This document shows positions 45,420 through 56,109 of a DNA stretch of 64,000 nt, piece by piece. The position numbers were made by a program, and so were the translations under genes. This DNA comes from Symbiodinium natans (Eukaryota; Sar; Dinophyceae; Suessiales; Symbiodiniaceae), in the NCBI GenBank assembly GCA_905221605.1, contig CAJNDS010000055.1, positions 64,001 through 128,000 on the forward strand, given 5' to 3'. The notes beneath the pieces were generated by a model. That model worked only from the letters and a program-made list of their open reading frames with translations, was not told the DNA's origin and did no database searches. The first letter of the stretch is position 1. Each line of letters opens with the position of its first letter.

Positions 45420-45598
45420 CCCATCATGCCCCCATTCCCCCGAGCTTTTGGGCCTCAGTCTCTCCCTGGTGCACTCGTCAATCAACCTGGAGAACAGCCG
45501 AGGATTCGAGGAGGAAGGGGAAACCGGTTCTGCGTCCACACCCTGCCTTCGCAACTCGAAATAATCCACGAGGCCCTTCTTTGGGGAGTCGCTCACGC
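45420..45598 (-). CDS. candidate exon between the coiled-coil and membrane genes
   Basis: The minus strand reads SPKKGLVDYFELRRQGVDAE, then PVSPSSSNPRLFSRLIDECT. Clearly protein-like. It could be the N-terminus of the membrane protein. Confidence 0.4.
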
Positions 45599-46496
45599 CC
45601 GAACCACCACACAGCATGATGAGAGCTTGGCCACAAGGTGGCCGGGCCGAATTGCTTCGGCCCGGGAGGGCGTTGGCCCTGAGGCGTGTATGAATCGAAG
45701 TTCTAGATTTTGGACTTTTTAGCCTGTACGGCACCGTCACGCTTCAGCTGACCAGCTCATGTCTCTGCAAAGAGTTCGGCACCATATGCTTGACAATATT
45801 CAATTCTGCTATCTTTTCCATGTCGAGCCAGGACATGGAGACGCACCGCAGGCAGGCGTGAGGAAATTATGCAGGTGGCTTTGCTCGCAATTCTAAAACC
45901 CACTTCGACGTTTCAAAGGTTCCTAAGGCTCCTTCCGGGCTTTGGGCTTGTTCACAAGTTGTGTATGACACGTCGGCCTCAAGAAGAAGAGTTGGCAGAG
46001 CTGATGTGTACATCAGGAGAGCACATAAGCGTTACTCATTGCTACTTGGCCACTCTCTTCGAAAAAGCGTGTATATAGCTCGGCCCACCCACAGGCAGGA
46101 TCGACCAAGTCAGCACGCAAGGTTCACGGTTGCATTTCCCTGGTCTCGTCAACTGCAGCAGAGTTAAGCCATACCCAGAGTTGTACAGAGAGGCCGAGCG
46201 GAGGACACAAGGGCTTTGAAGGGACATCGGCGGAACCACAGAAGAACTGCAAAGCATGGATTAATCATTACAGTTTGCGCCTCGAGTGCCGCACACCGAG
46301 CCCTTAATTCTGTGGTCTCGGAGGCCACGTCTGGTGTGTTCCTCTCGAGTAGTTGACCTCAGCCGTTGTATCCAGGGGCCACACTACAAGGATCTACACA
46401 AGGCACCCGGCTTGAGCGAACAGTACATATGCGCAGCTTCCAGCAGCTACAAGTACTTTGAGCCCAAAGCCGATCCACTCATTGGTGGCACCCAAC

Positions 46497-49400
46497 TGCC
46501 GGTGTGCCCAGCGATAGCCCTCGGAGGTGTCCAGAAGCGAGATCCAGCCATAGGCACCATCAAGGGCGACCCGGCCACGAATTCGTTTTTCGGCCTTTCG
46601 GTGGACCACCTCCAGCACATAAACCTCCTCCCCGGCCGGGAGCCGCCCAACTTTCCGGGAGCTCCTCGCTGGTGCCTCAAAGACGTCGACGTCGCTGGCC
46701 AGCAGGTACGCGCCGGGCCCATCCAACTGCAGCGTGGCCTGGCTGCTGAAACAAAACGTGATTCCACCACTACCAGTATGTTCCGCCACTGAATCTGATG
46801 AATCAAAATGCAGCCGCCAAGCTCCCGATGAACGCTGCGAACGTTCCATTTGCTACCCACAGATACAACGCAAGACCCACGCACGACAGCGACATGTTCA
46901 CAACCCGGTTGCAAGACGCCCCAGCCCAACTTTGGGTCGTTCCTGTTGACACAGGCATCCTCGGGCCGAGGCAAGCCGGAGCGAAATCAGCCGGATTTCG
47001 AGGGTGAGAGTGTTGCAGGATGTTGCACGATGTTGCACAAGTGCAAAAACTTTCGAGTTCCAAGGGACCCAAACCGAAGTCTCAAGCGAGCGACTCCTTT
47101 CATATTCATGTGCTATGTACAGACAATCGAGCTGCGCGGTTCAACCCGATAATGTCCATGACATCGACTCACAACACTGCGCTCGGCCTGGTGCAACTCT
47201 AGCTCCAGCTTCCGGCACCGCTCGCTCTTCTCATGCAGCTCGCGCTCACACCGGCCGAGGTCTTCGGCTGCCGTGGCCCTCAGCGCTTCGAGCGTATCCT
47301 TGCTGGTGCTCGTGTCCTCTGCGGCTGCACGCTTCGCCTCCTCCATGGCTGTCTCAGCAGCATCCAATTCCCTCTGCAGTGAGAGCAGCTGCTCACTTCG
47401 CAAAGATGCCCAGCGGTTGCTGCGCTGCAGGTCCCTCAAGGCCCAGCGATTGGAATCCTGACAAGTGCGCAGCCCTCTCAGGAGCTGAACTACCTAGACA
47501 CCATGCAGGAAGACGTCCTCCGTGCCAACGATGGAGATCCACCCGGCTGGCTCTTCAATCCTTCAGCACCAGAAAACGAAGACCGACGACGACTCCGACG
47601 ACTCTGCGAGGTCTTTTCACAGCTTGGGCCAAGTTCAAAGGCCTCCCGCGTACTCTTTTATCTTCAGGCCTCAGCGTGAACACTTCCCCCGCTATCAGCT
47701 GTAGTTGTAATGATCAACCATGGCAACCCCAACTTGTCCATGCCTGAGTCTCTCACCGATGAACAACCTCCAGTACTTGGACAGCTGTTCCGACCTGGAC
47801 CAAGCCATTGCCCTAATCACGGCGCAAGTCATCCAAGACCCGTGTGGTTTAATGCAGCCATGCAGCAGTCAAATTCTGCAGTTTCGCTGAGGACTTTTCT
47901 GGGCCCACAGTCAGCGCCACAGTTTGAGACACCACCTCAGCTTTAGACCAGCTCCAAAAAAAGAACCCCGTCTGTCCCAAATGCAAGCGCAGAAATCTTC
48001 GGCCAGGAGGCGTAAACCCCAGGGCTGTCCTTAGCATACAAAAGTTCAGCATCGCATTCTAGCTGCTCCTAGCCGCAAGATCACAAACGGCTTCCTCTTG
48101 CATGTGACCTGTGATCTCTCTGCGGCTGAGGAGCAACAGAAAGCAACCTGAATCTGGCAGCAGCACATCAGAACTGCATCATGAACAAGCAACGGTGCAC
48201 AACTAAACCCTCTGCATCGCACATCTTGTGGCAACCCACCATTTGTAAAAGATTAGAGTCCTAGATATGTGAGAGTTTGCCCAATTTGGTCCACGCAACT
48301 CTGTTGAATCTGCCTTGGTCCCGGCATCATTGCCAAGTTGGCCCGCCGCCTGGCGAAGACTAGGACAACCTGTCTCAACTGCCCATGCGAGGTGCACCAA
48401 GCAATCTCCACTTGGGCCGCCTTCTGATCAGCGTTCTGCTTTGCAAACTCCCTGCCAGAGCCGACCAAAGAGGCACACCAAGCATGACGCCGCATCACGG
48501 TCTTCAAATAGGCTGCTGCAGACTTGCGTCCCGAGATGCTGCTTTAGGAGTAGGACTTCGCTTTCTGCCTGGCTCAAGTCGTCCGGAAAGCAAGAACAGA
48601 CGGAAACGGCAGTGTTCGGCAGTCATTCGGCCAAGAAGCGGCTTCACACCTTGACTTCCACTCCTTCACCTCTTCGTGGAGCTTTTCCACGTGCACCTCA
48701 ATATCATACCCCGTAGCGCACCAGTTTCATGACCGCTGGGAGGCTGGGAGGCTGGGAGGTCCCCAAGAGGCCGCATACCCCAACACTTGGCAACATGGGC
48801 TGGTGTGGCGGCGTTCCATTCACGAAAGCTATTGCTATTGACCCTGTACCCCAGGTTGTCGTTGCCTATTGGTTACCATAGCAAGTTGAACAAAGCCCTT
48901 TTCAAGTGGAAGTGTTGGACAAGTTGACCAAACCAACGCTGCTACAAAGCAACCCTGTAACAAATGGGCCAAACTCATTTTTCTCGGTCATGATTTCTGG
49001 GCCCTTTGATTTATGGAGGCGTATTCGACATCCGGACCAAACTGCAACACTGAAGCTTGTTCCAACCAAAAAATCTCCTCAAGCCAAAAGCAATGCAAAG
49101 TGAGCTGCACTGCTGGATGTAGCAGCAGATTTTCCGCTCTCTGCCTTACACCGACACGTCATCGACAAGGTTTGCTATGGCAGGTGGTGACATCTGCTAG
49201 GTCGTGATCGAGCGCAGGGGCCTGCGCCCGCAGCTCCTTCAGCTCAGCCTCCTGGCTCCGATCCTTCTGCACCTCAGACCACGGCAGCAACCTTCTCCTC
49301 ATCACTCAACATTGAAGCGGCCACATGCAGGGCTTCCACATGTTCTCATACGCGCAGTTCCTTTCCAACTGCCAAGCTGCGAGGTAGTCCCTCTCTGCCT

Positions 49401-50909
49401 GCAACTGCTCGACGAGCGCCTGAGCAAACCGACCCCCGACACTTGAGCACGACAACGTGCCAAAAGGGCCGCAGAGGGCAGGAGCTCAGCTCACCACAGC
49501 GTGATCATTTCTTGGGTCAGATACCTCTTTAGCAAGTGAGGCAAGCAACAGCAGCCGTGCTGGCACCCTTGTTCAAGGAACCGCCTTGTCACATAGCTCC
49601 TCCTCCGAGCAACTGGGTTTCATATGGTTTCATGCGAAACTCTTCGAAACTTCTAGACATCTCTGGGCCGTAGAAGCTATGGCTACTGCATGCAAAGCTC
49701 CTCAGCTTCGCGGATTGCCCTTGCAGCTAGTTGCTCAGCAAGCCCATCGGATTCCGCCTGGACGATTTTAGTGCGCAGCACACCATGTTGGAAGATGCAG
49801 ATGTATGCTGGTAAAAGTGTCTGAGGGCAGCGCCTCCAACCTCAGAACTGCCACAGCATACACATCCAGATCTAGATCACTTCTTTCTCAGCCCGAGAGA
49901 CTTCTGCGCATTTTGGCTTTTGAGTTCGTTGATCTGAGCCTGAGATCACCAACCAGATGCACGAGCGTTGTCCGTAGCCATACACACACTCGCAGACACA
50001 AAAGAAGCGCGAGCGAAATGATAACTGCGTCATGAATTTTGCGGAAGGGTCACGGTCAAGCTGGCTACCTGGTGGACGGCTGCCTGACGCAAACTCAATG
50101 CACAGCCAACAGCAGAAGACAACGACGCAGATCTCCGGCCTGCTGCGAGCCCATCATCTTGAGCAATGCTGCATTCTCATCTTCAAGCTCCGACAGCTTG
50201 CGTTCCAGCTCAAGAGTCTGCGCTCTCGCCTCTTCGGCCGATGGGCAGTGTGCCTTCTGCTGCGCTGCGGCCTAACAGCAAGGGCATAGCAAGGGCATAT
50301 CAACATCCCAACATCCCGACTGGTCTGATGCGGGCAGATGGAAAAAAGAAGGTGTCGATCTCATGTGCACGCTTTCCCCAAAATCACCCTGCCTGTTGAG
50401 ATCCCATCATCTTCATAAGTGCCGCATTCTCGTCTTCAAGCTCGGACAGCTTCCGTTGCAAGTCAGCTGCCTGGGCACGCTCTCCCTCAGCTTCCGCTGC
50501 CATCCGCGCATTGTTGGCCTTCTCGAGCGCGAGATCTTCTTCAAGGCCCTTACTTTCCTCTACCAGGCTCTGCAGCTTGTCTTGCGCATGAGCAGATGAA
50601 GCCAAGCGGGCTTGAAGCTCCGAAGTGCTTGCTTGCAAGCGCTGTATCTCCTGACCCAAGTCTCGCTTCTGAGCTTCCAGAGTGCTGCAGAGCACCTGCA
50701 GCTCCTCCAATTCTGGCGGTTCAAAGCGATCCGCTTCCAGGGCCACTAACTTCTTGCGAAGCTCCGCGACCTCCGCCCGCAAGCCTGCGTTGTCCTCCTG
50801 GAGTGCATCGCATCTGGCTTGGAGCGGTCCCGTTCTGGATGACGGGCTCGCCGCGGAAGGGCTCCGGCTGCTTGCATGATCATCCTCAGCAGCTCTGGCC
50901 AAGGCTTCC
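46497..50909 (-). CDS. coiled-coil protein with SH3-like C-terminal exon (multi-exon gene)
   Basis: Exons follow AG acceptors and code for charged helices. 50393-50909 (main coil, 170 residues). 50140-50271 (duplicated coil exon). 49881-49938: AQINELKSQNAQKSLGLRK. 49687-49757: AESDGLAEQLAARAIREAEE. About 49363-49419: ALVEQLQAERDYLAAWQLE. About 49207-49276: KDRSQEAELKELRAQAPALD. About 48513-48571: AESEVLLLKQHLGTQVCSS. About 48382-48455: EFAKQNADQKAAQVEIAW. About 47175-47462: a long coil with RSEQLLSLQRELDAAETAME. About 46497-46728: an SH3-like beta domain (AYLLASDVDVFEAP to GAYGWISLLDTSEGYRW). Likely a structural or scaffold protein. The start codon and 5' exons were not identified. Confidence 0.68.
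50140..50271 (-). CDS. duplicated coiled-coil exon
   Basis: Exactly 44 codons in phase 0, ending LERKLSELEDENAALLKMMG then SQQ and a CAG|GC donor. Its last 30 residues repeat the end of the preceding exon (LQRKLSELEDENAALMKMMG), with the same GC donor. Confidence 0.75.
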
Positions 50910-51260
50910 CTGCCACAAATGGTGACACATGGTGACGCACGTCAAGTTGCAGGAAGGGAGCAACAGAAGTACTTGCAAGTGCGAGCTTGCAAGACATTGC
51001 TCTGAGTCGCTCTCAAGCAGCAAAGGCAGGCAAGACCGTTTTAGTGCAGCCGCTGGTCGAGTGAGGTCCAACGAGGGATCGAGGCTTTTGCTCTGTCATT
51101 GGGCTTCTGTACAAGAAACATTTAAAAATTGCTGCGGGACATAAGTAGCTGCCAAATTTCTTGAATCGATGAACTGGTACATTGGTGTACGATTGTCGGA
51201 GTTCCAGCTGCCTGTGCTGTTGCGAAGCTTGACCTCCTTCACAGAAGCCAGTCGAACCCA

Positions 51261-52383
51261 CTAGGCCCACACATCTTCGACGTATCTGCCGGACTCGACC
51301 ATCGCGGCAATCATGTTCGCCGCCGATGAACTGCTTCTTCCTCCACTTTCCAGAACCTCCTGGAAAGCACGCTTGACATCCGGAGCCATTGCACGGGCAT
51401 CACCGCAAACGAAGACTGTACATTTGGGGTCTTGCAGAAGCTTCCACAACGCCTCCCTCTGCTCTGAAATTTTGTCCTGCACGTAGACTTTCTGCCCTGA
51501 CTCCCTGCTAAAGGCCACGTGAAGCTGGGAGAGTGCCCCAGACTTCAAGTGACCCTCCAGCTCTTCCTGGTACAGATAATCTTCATCCCGAGCACGGCAA
51601 CCGAAGAACAGGGTTGCGTGGCCAACTTTTGTGCCCTTCTTGAGTAAAGCCTCTCGCTGCTGCAAGAAACCCATCATGGGAGCCAGGCCGGTTCCAGGTC
51701 CCACCATAATGATTGGTGCCGACCGATCTTCGGGCAAATGGAAATTCGACTGCATCGTTTTGACGTTGCCTGGAATAGCATCGCCGACAGCCATGTTTCC
51801 CAGCCGAGTTGAAGCAAGTCCACGATGAACGCGGCCTGTACCAGTTGTGAACTTCACCTGCCCAACAGTGACTGTAACAAAGCGCTTGTCCTGCAGGCTG
51901 TCTGGGTTGGAGGACACACTGTACCGTCGTGGGGCCAGAGGTTTGGCGATCATCAGGATGTCACCAACCTGGCACTCAAGCTTCCCCTGATAGCTATGCA
52001 TGAGTTCAGCCAATGAGAGCCCAATAGAAGCCACTTTCTGCTTGTGATGCTCAGCATCACTCCCAAGCAGGCCAAGCTCGGCCTTTGCCTCAGGAGTTGT
52101 CGCAAGCCGAGCAAGCGCCGCACATGCTTTGCGTCCTGGAGGACTCGCCAAATCAGGGAAATATTGCAGAACCAGGCTGGCAGTGAGATGAATTGGAGGA
52201 AGTTTCTCCCACCACCGTGCATCTTTGAAGATGTTCACATTGCGCCATTTCTTTTCCATCATGTTGATGTTCCAGCGAACAGCTGCGTCTCCACGAAGCT
52301 GCAAAACATCCAGGGCCATCTTCACCAAATCAGGGTCATTCGGAGGCAGCACCTCCAGGTGGTCGCCAGGCTGATATCCTGGG
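51261..52383 (-). CDS. P450-reductase fusion, FAD/NADPH reductase exon
   Basis: Second coding block of the P450 fusion gene. It starts in PGYQPGDHLEVLPPND (FAD-domain entry), has the helical connecting domain, RRYSVSSNP (FAD binding), VGPGTGLAPMMGF (NADPH ribose/pyrophosphate), FFGCRARDEDYLY, VCGDAR, and ends GRYVEDVWA with the Trp that stacks on FAD in the CPR family, followed by a TAG stop. It transfers electrons from NADPH via FAD to the FMN domain encoded upstream. The frame joins to the upstream block as CTT TG|C if a 329-nt intron (52384-52712) is removed. Confidence 0.92.
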
Positions 52384-52712
52384 CAAAGGACTTAAATCCT
52401 ACGAAAACCCACTCAACTTAACCATTGGCGAGCTTATGGATGGGGTTTTGAAGGCTCTTCGGAACTAATTTTGGGGTGGCTCGGACTCGCAACTGCCCCC
52501 CCTACTAAACCAGTTTTAACCATGGCGGCAGCTGAGCATCCGGGATGGCCATCAGGAAGCCGCAAAGTTACGTGACGGACGCTGCGAGCTTGAGGCTTCT
52601 TGCAAAGCTCGCGGCTTGGCAAGACGACCTCAGACATACGCCACATGTTACTCCACATTTCGAGATGCAAGCGCAGAGCTCGAAATCAGTCCTACCGAAT
52701 TACTCAGCTTTT
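52384..52712 (-). other. non-canonical intron in the P450 fusion gene
   Basis: The upstream block stops at a TGA four codons past VALEV, and the downstream block has an in-frame TAA. Excision between two CTTTG copies (plus-strand CAAAG at 52713-52717 and 52384-52388) restores VALEVAWLCPGYQPGDHL. No GT, GC or GA donor paired with an AG acceptor gives an open frame at the ends I checked. Confidence 0.65.
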
Positions 52713-55315
52713 CAAAGCCAAGCCACTTCCAGAGCAACGTTTCGGCTGGGAGGCGCTGCGACCTCCCCAAGCAGTTTGGCTGCAGCTTGCATGGACGTAT
52801 TGATGGCAGCTATGGCGGTCTTCACGTCTGTCTTGACAGCAGACGCGTCCAGCGAGCCATCCTCCAGCACGAACTCATTCTTTCCAGACATGTCTTCGGC
52901 AGAAGCTGCATCTGCATGCGCCACACTGGAAGCCCCACCAATTCTCTGCAGCAAATTCGCAAGCCAATCATCGAAGTCGGAATCAAAAGAGGAGCTATCC
53001 ACATCACAAGCCCCAAGGTCACAGATACGTGCAGCACCGCAAGATTGCAAGCCCGCATCAACTTCACGTGGGAACTGTTGGTATGTGTGCCACTGGGAGT
53101 TTCCGACCCCGAAGACTGCGAACCGCAAACCGTTCAGTGAACCCTCCTTCTGCTTCATGAGCCATTGCTTGAAGGCACTTGCATTGTCTGGGGGTAAGCC
53201 ATTGTATGTTGCCGTGACGACAACGATGGTGCGCCCATCTGGGACGACGGAGCCTGTCGAAACAGCAGCATCCAGAGTCTCCAGGGACGCCTGGAATCCG
53301 GCCTTTGCAGCTGCCGTCACAACCTGCGTGGCAAACTCTTGGCTGGAGCCGGCGTTGGAGCCATAGAGAACTTTCATAACTGGGCCCTGCTTGCCCTCCT
53401 CCCCCCCCTTGTGGCCGTTGGTGCCTTGCGTGAGACTCTCCTTTGCTTTTGGACTCTCAGGGGCCACTGCCGCCAAAGCCGGAAGCGGCTGCATGAGGCC
53501 CGTGTCCGACCAAAGAGGGCCTCCAGGTCGCGGATACACAACGAAGGCCAAGTCCTTGGGGGAAGGTGCGGCTCCACCTGCATGGGTGCTGGCAACGATC
53601 TTATACCCGGGGATGCCTTCGAGGCGGAAGTGCAAGAGCATCGACGCGAGAAACGTCTTGGCCTCGAAGAGGGCAAACTGGCTTCCAATACAAGACCGGG
53701 TAGCAAAGCCCCACGGGTGATAGGCATTGGGATGTCTTTCCTTCACCGCATCCGGCGCAAAGCGATCAGGATTGAAGGACAAAGGATCTCCGAACTTCCC
53801 ACCCCAATATTCTGGATTCGTATGCAGGGCCCGTGTGAGGACAACCACTCTTTGCCCTTGGTACACCGGGCGGCCTCCCAGCAAAGTGTCATATGCAGCG
53901 TCACGAGTCAAGCTAGAAACCGGACTATACAATCGCAAAGCCTCTCGGAAGCACTGCTCGACAAACTGCAATTTGGGAACGTCATCCACCGACGGCTCAG
54001 TTCTTCCTTGCAGGATCTCACGGACCTCCTGCAAGGCCCGAGCTTCGTACTCGGGATGCTCTGCCAACAACTGCATCGTGAATGCCAGTGTTGCGGCCGT
54101 CGTCTCATGGCCAGCAATCATCAAGTTCACCACATGGCCATACAGAGCACCGTAGCGTACGTGCTTGCCATCGGCGGTCCGGTCCTCAAGCATGGCCCTG
54201 ATGATCGAGTTCTGTCCACCCAGTTCGCCTTCACGAGTTGCCTCTACCATCTCCTCCACTTGTCTTTGCATGTCTGCTTTCGCGGCTACATACTTTGCCA
54301 GTATCTTGCCTGCTGCATTGAAGAACGGCAAGTGGCGTTTCCACCCGTACTCTGATTTTGCATTTATGCTCCCGGTTGAGACACCCAAGCCCATCCTGAA
54401 GTTGTCAACAAACTTGTGCGGCGGCTGCTTTGCTCCCAGTCGCTCCACGTTGCGCATATCCATTCCCATGCTACAGGTGACCACCGCGTCCGCTGTCATT
54501 GCCGTCAACCAGTCGTTGACACCCTCCACACGTTCACCAGCACGGAAATGCGACCATTCGCGAATGAAAGCACGTGTCTTCGCCAAGATTTGCGGCGCAA
54601 AGTTTTTGATTTTGATTTGGTTGAAGCCTCTCGGGAGCAAGCTATGAGCTGCTTTCCAATCCTCGGAAGTTTCGCTGCTTGTGAACAATCCGTTCTCGGT
54701 GAAGTCTTGCAACCCAATTTGAGCTCGTCGGTTCCACAGTTTCGGGAAGTCTGGGGTGCGAGAGATCAACTCCTGGACTATGTCTGCGCTGGCCGTCATA
54801 ATGGTTACCATGCGAGCGTCATCATGGAAGACGACGTCAGATGGGAAGTCTCCAATGGCATCCTTGTAACCTCCATTGTAAGACCCAACTGTCGGCCCGT
54901 ATGGGAACCTGTCTGCATTAGGTGGAAAAACGTTCCGAGAAAAGTTGTACATTGGCAGGGGGTCCGGCCCTGTCGCCTGGTACGTGGTGCCCAAAAAGGG
55001 CAGGGATACACCTGGTCGTGGAAATGAAGCAGCTGACCTGGGCACTTCGGATGTTGCAGGTGGGTCCCCTTTGGTGCATACCAATTCGACCACCTGCACA
55101 ACATCAGGTGGCAAAGTCAGCTGCTGGGCCTGAAGGGATGCAGTCTGGCTGAGAGGCGCTAGTCCCACACAAGCGCCCGTCCCTTTTCGCTTCACGATGT
55201 AAAAGTGCAGACCGTCCGCATCTTCCAGGCCCATTGCCTGGGCGGTCTCTTGGCGTAGCTGCGCCAAGTCAGCTGCTTTGTGCAACTTGACCAACGTCCA
55301 TTCCTCACACGAACA
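52713..55315 (-). CDS. self-sufficient cytochrome P450-reductase fusion, P450 and FMN block (CYP102/CYP505-like)
   Basis: A GCTTCAG acceptor near 55316 opens onto CSCEEWTLVKLHKA. Numbering from the open frame's first codon at 55360: residues about 16-100 form an extra N-terminal domain of ubiquitin-like appearance. The P450 part runs from about 116 to 610 with AGHETT (416-421, oxygen activation), E473-x-x-R476, NPDRF (530-534) and heme ligand C557 in WGFATRSCIG. A flexible linker precedes the FMN domain (VLYGSNAGSSQEF at 664, ATYNGLPPDN at 717, FGVGNSQW at 750). Together with the next block it forms a monooxygenase of about 1240 residues needing only NADPH and O2, as in P450 BM3 and fungal CYP505. 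No N-terminal membrane anchor is seen in the P450 part. Substrate unknown; fatty-acid hydroxylation is the family's usual activity. Confidence 0.93.
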
Positions 55316-55370
55316 CTGAAGCAATCCGTGGACTATGCAGCTGACAAACTGACAAATCACGTTCGATCAA

Positions 55371-55444
55371 CCAAGTGCATGGCCAGCTTGTTGGGGACAT
55401 CTAGCTTCGCGTGGATGGCCAGATGATACTCAAAAGGACTGGAT
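55371..55444 (-). CDS. candidate upstream exon of the P450 fusion
   Basis: It reads SPFEYHLAIHAKLDVPNKLA, then MHL, ending at a TTG|GTTGATC donor that joins in phase 0 to CSCEEW. It would extend the N-terminal domain. The true start codon lies further upstream and was not found. Confidence 0.45.
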
Positions 55445-55599
55445 GCAGAATGTCGTGCAGATGTTCGAAGCGACTTCTTGGCAACCTTACATGTGGCAGC
55501 ACAAAACAAGTGAAGCAAAACACACAACCCAGTTTTCTTAAATGCTCGCCGCATTTCGTAGCTAACTTGTCCAAGAAGCATGTGCGACGCAAATGAGTC

Positions 55600-56100
55600 C
55601 TCGGCTCATGTCAGCTCCGTGACGCTCCGACTACGCTCAATACATGGCAGCACCTTTTTTTTTTTGCAGCACTTGCTGCTGGCAGCACTTGCTAGGTTTA
55701 GGTGCAGGTGAATGGAAAGCACAAAGACTGAATTCGCGCCACAAATTCGAACAAAGCAGACACCACTGGGGCTCGCAGGTTCCGGGATCGAATGTGCACA
55801 CGAGGGGGCAAGCTAAACGACGGTTGCTGTCGGAAACAAGTGCGATCTGCTCAAAACAGCCAGAAAACCCTTCTTCGACTAACTGTCCACGTCAAACGAC
55901 ACCCGGCTTGCATGGCGTTACTATGCGTTGCCAACACCAGCACCACCTGAAAACCAGGCATTCGGCATTGATCTTTTCGATGCCTGTGGTTGGCCACCCA
56001 TCTAGACATGCTTGTAAATTTCTTGAGAAGAACACGCAGCTGCTGTTCGAGGGTAGCCTTGCCCCCCGCGGCACGGTGCCGAGGTTAGCAGCGACACCTG
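55600..56100. other. spacer between the P450 gene and the retroelement block
   Basis: No supportable gene. A poly-T tract at about 55656-55666. Confidence 0.4.
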
Positions 56101-56109
56101 CTTCACGTT

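Noticed and set aside
53339-54355. A 338-codon plus-strand frame opposite the P450
   Set aside because: Antisense shadow; the minus strand has all P450 motifs.
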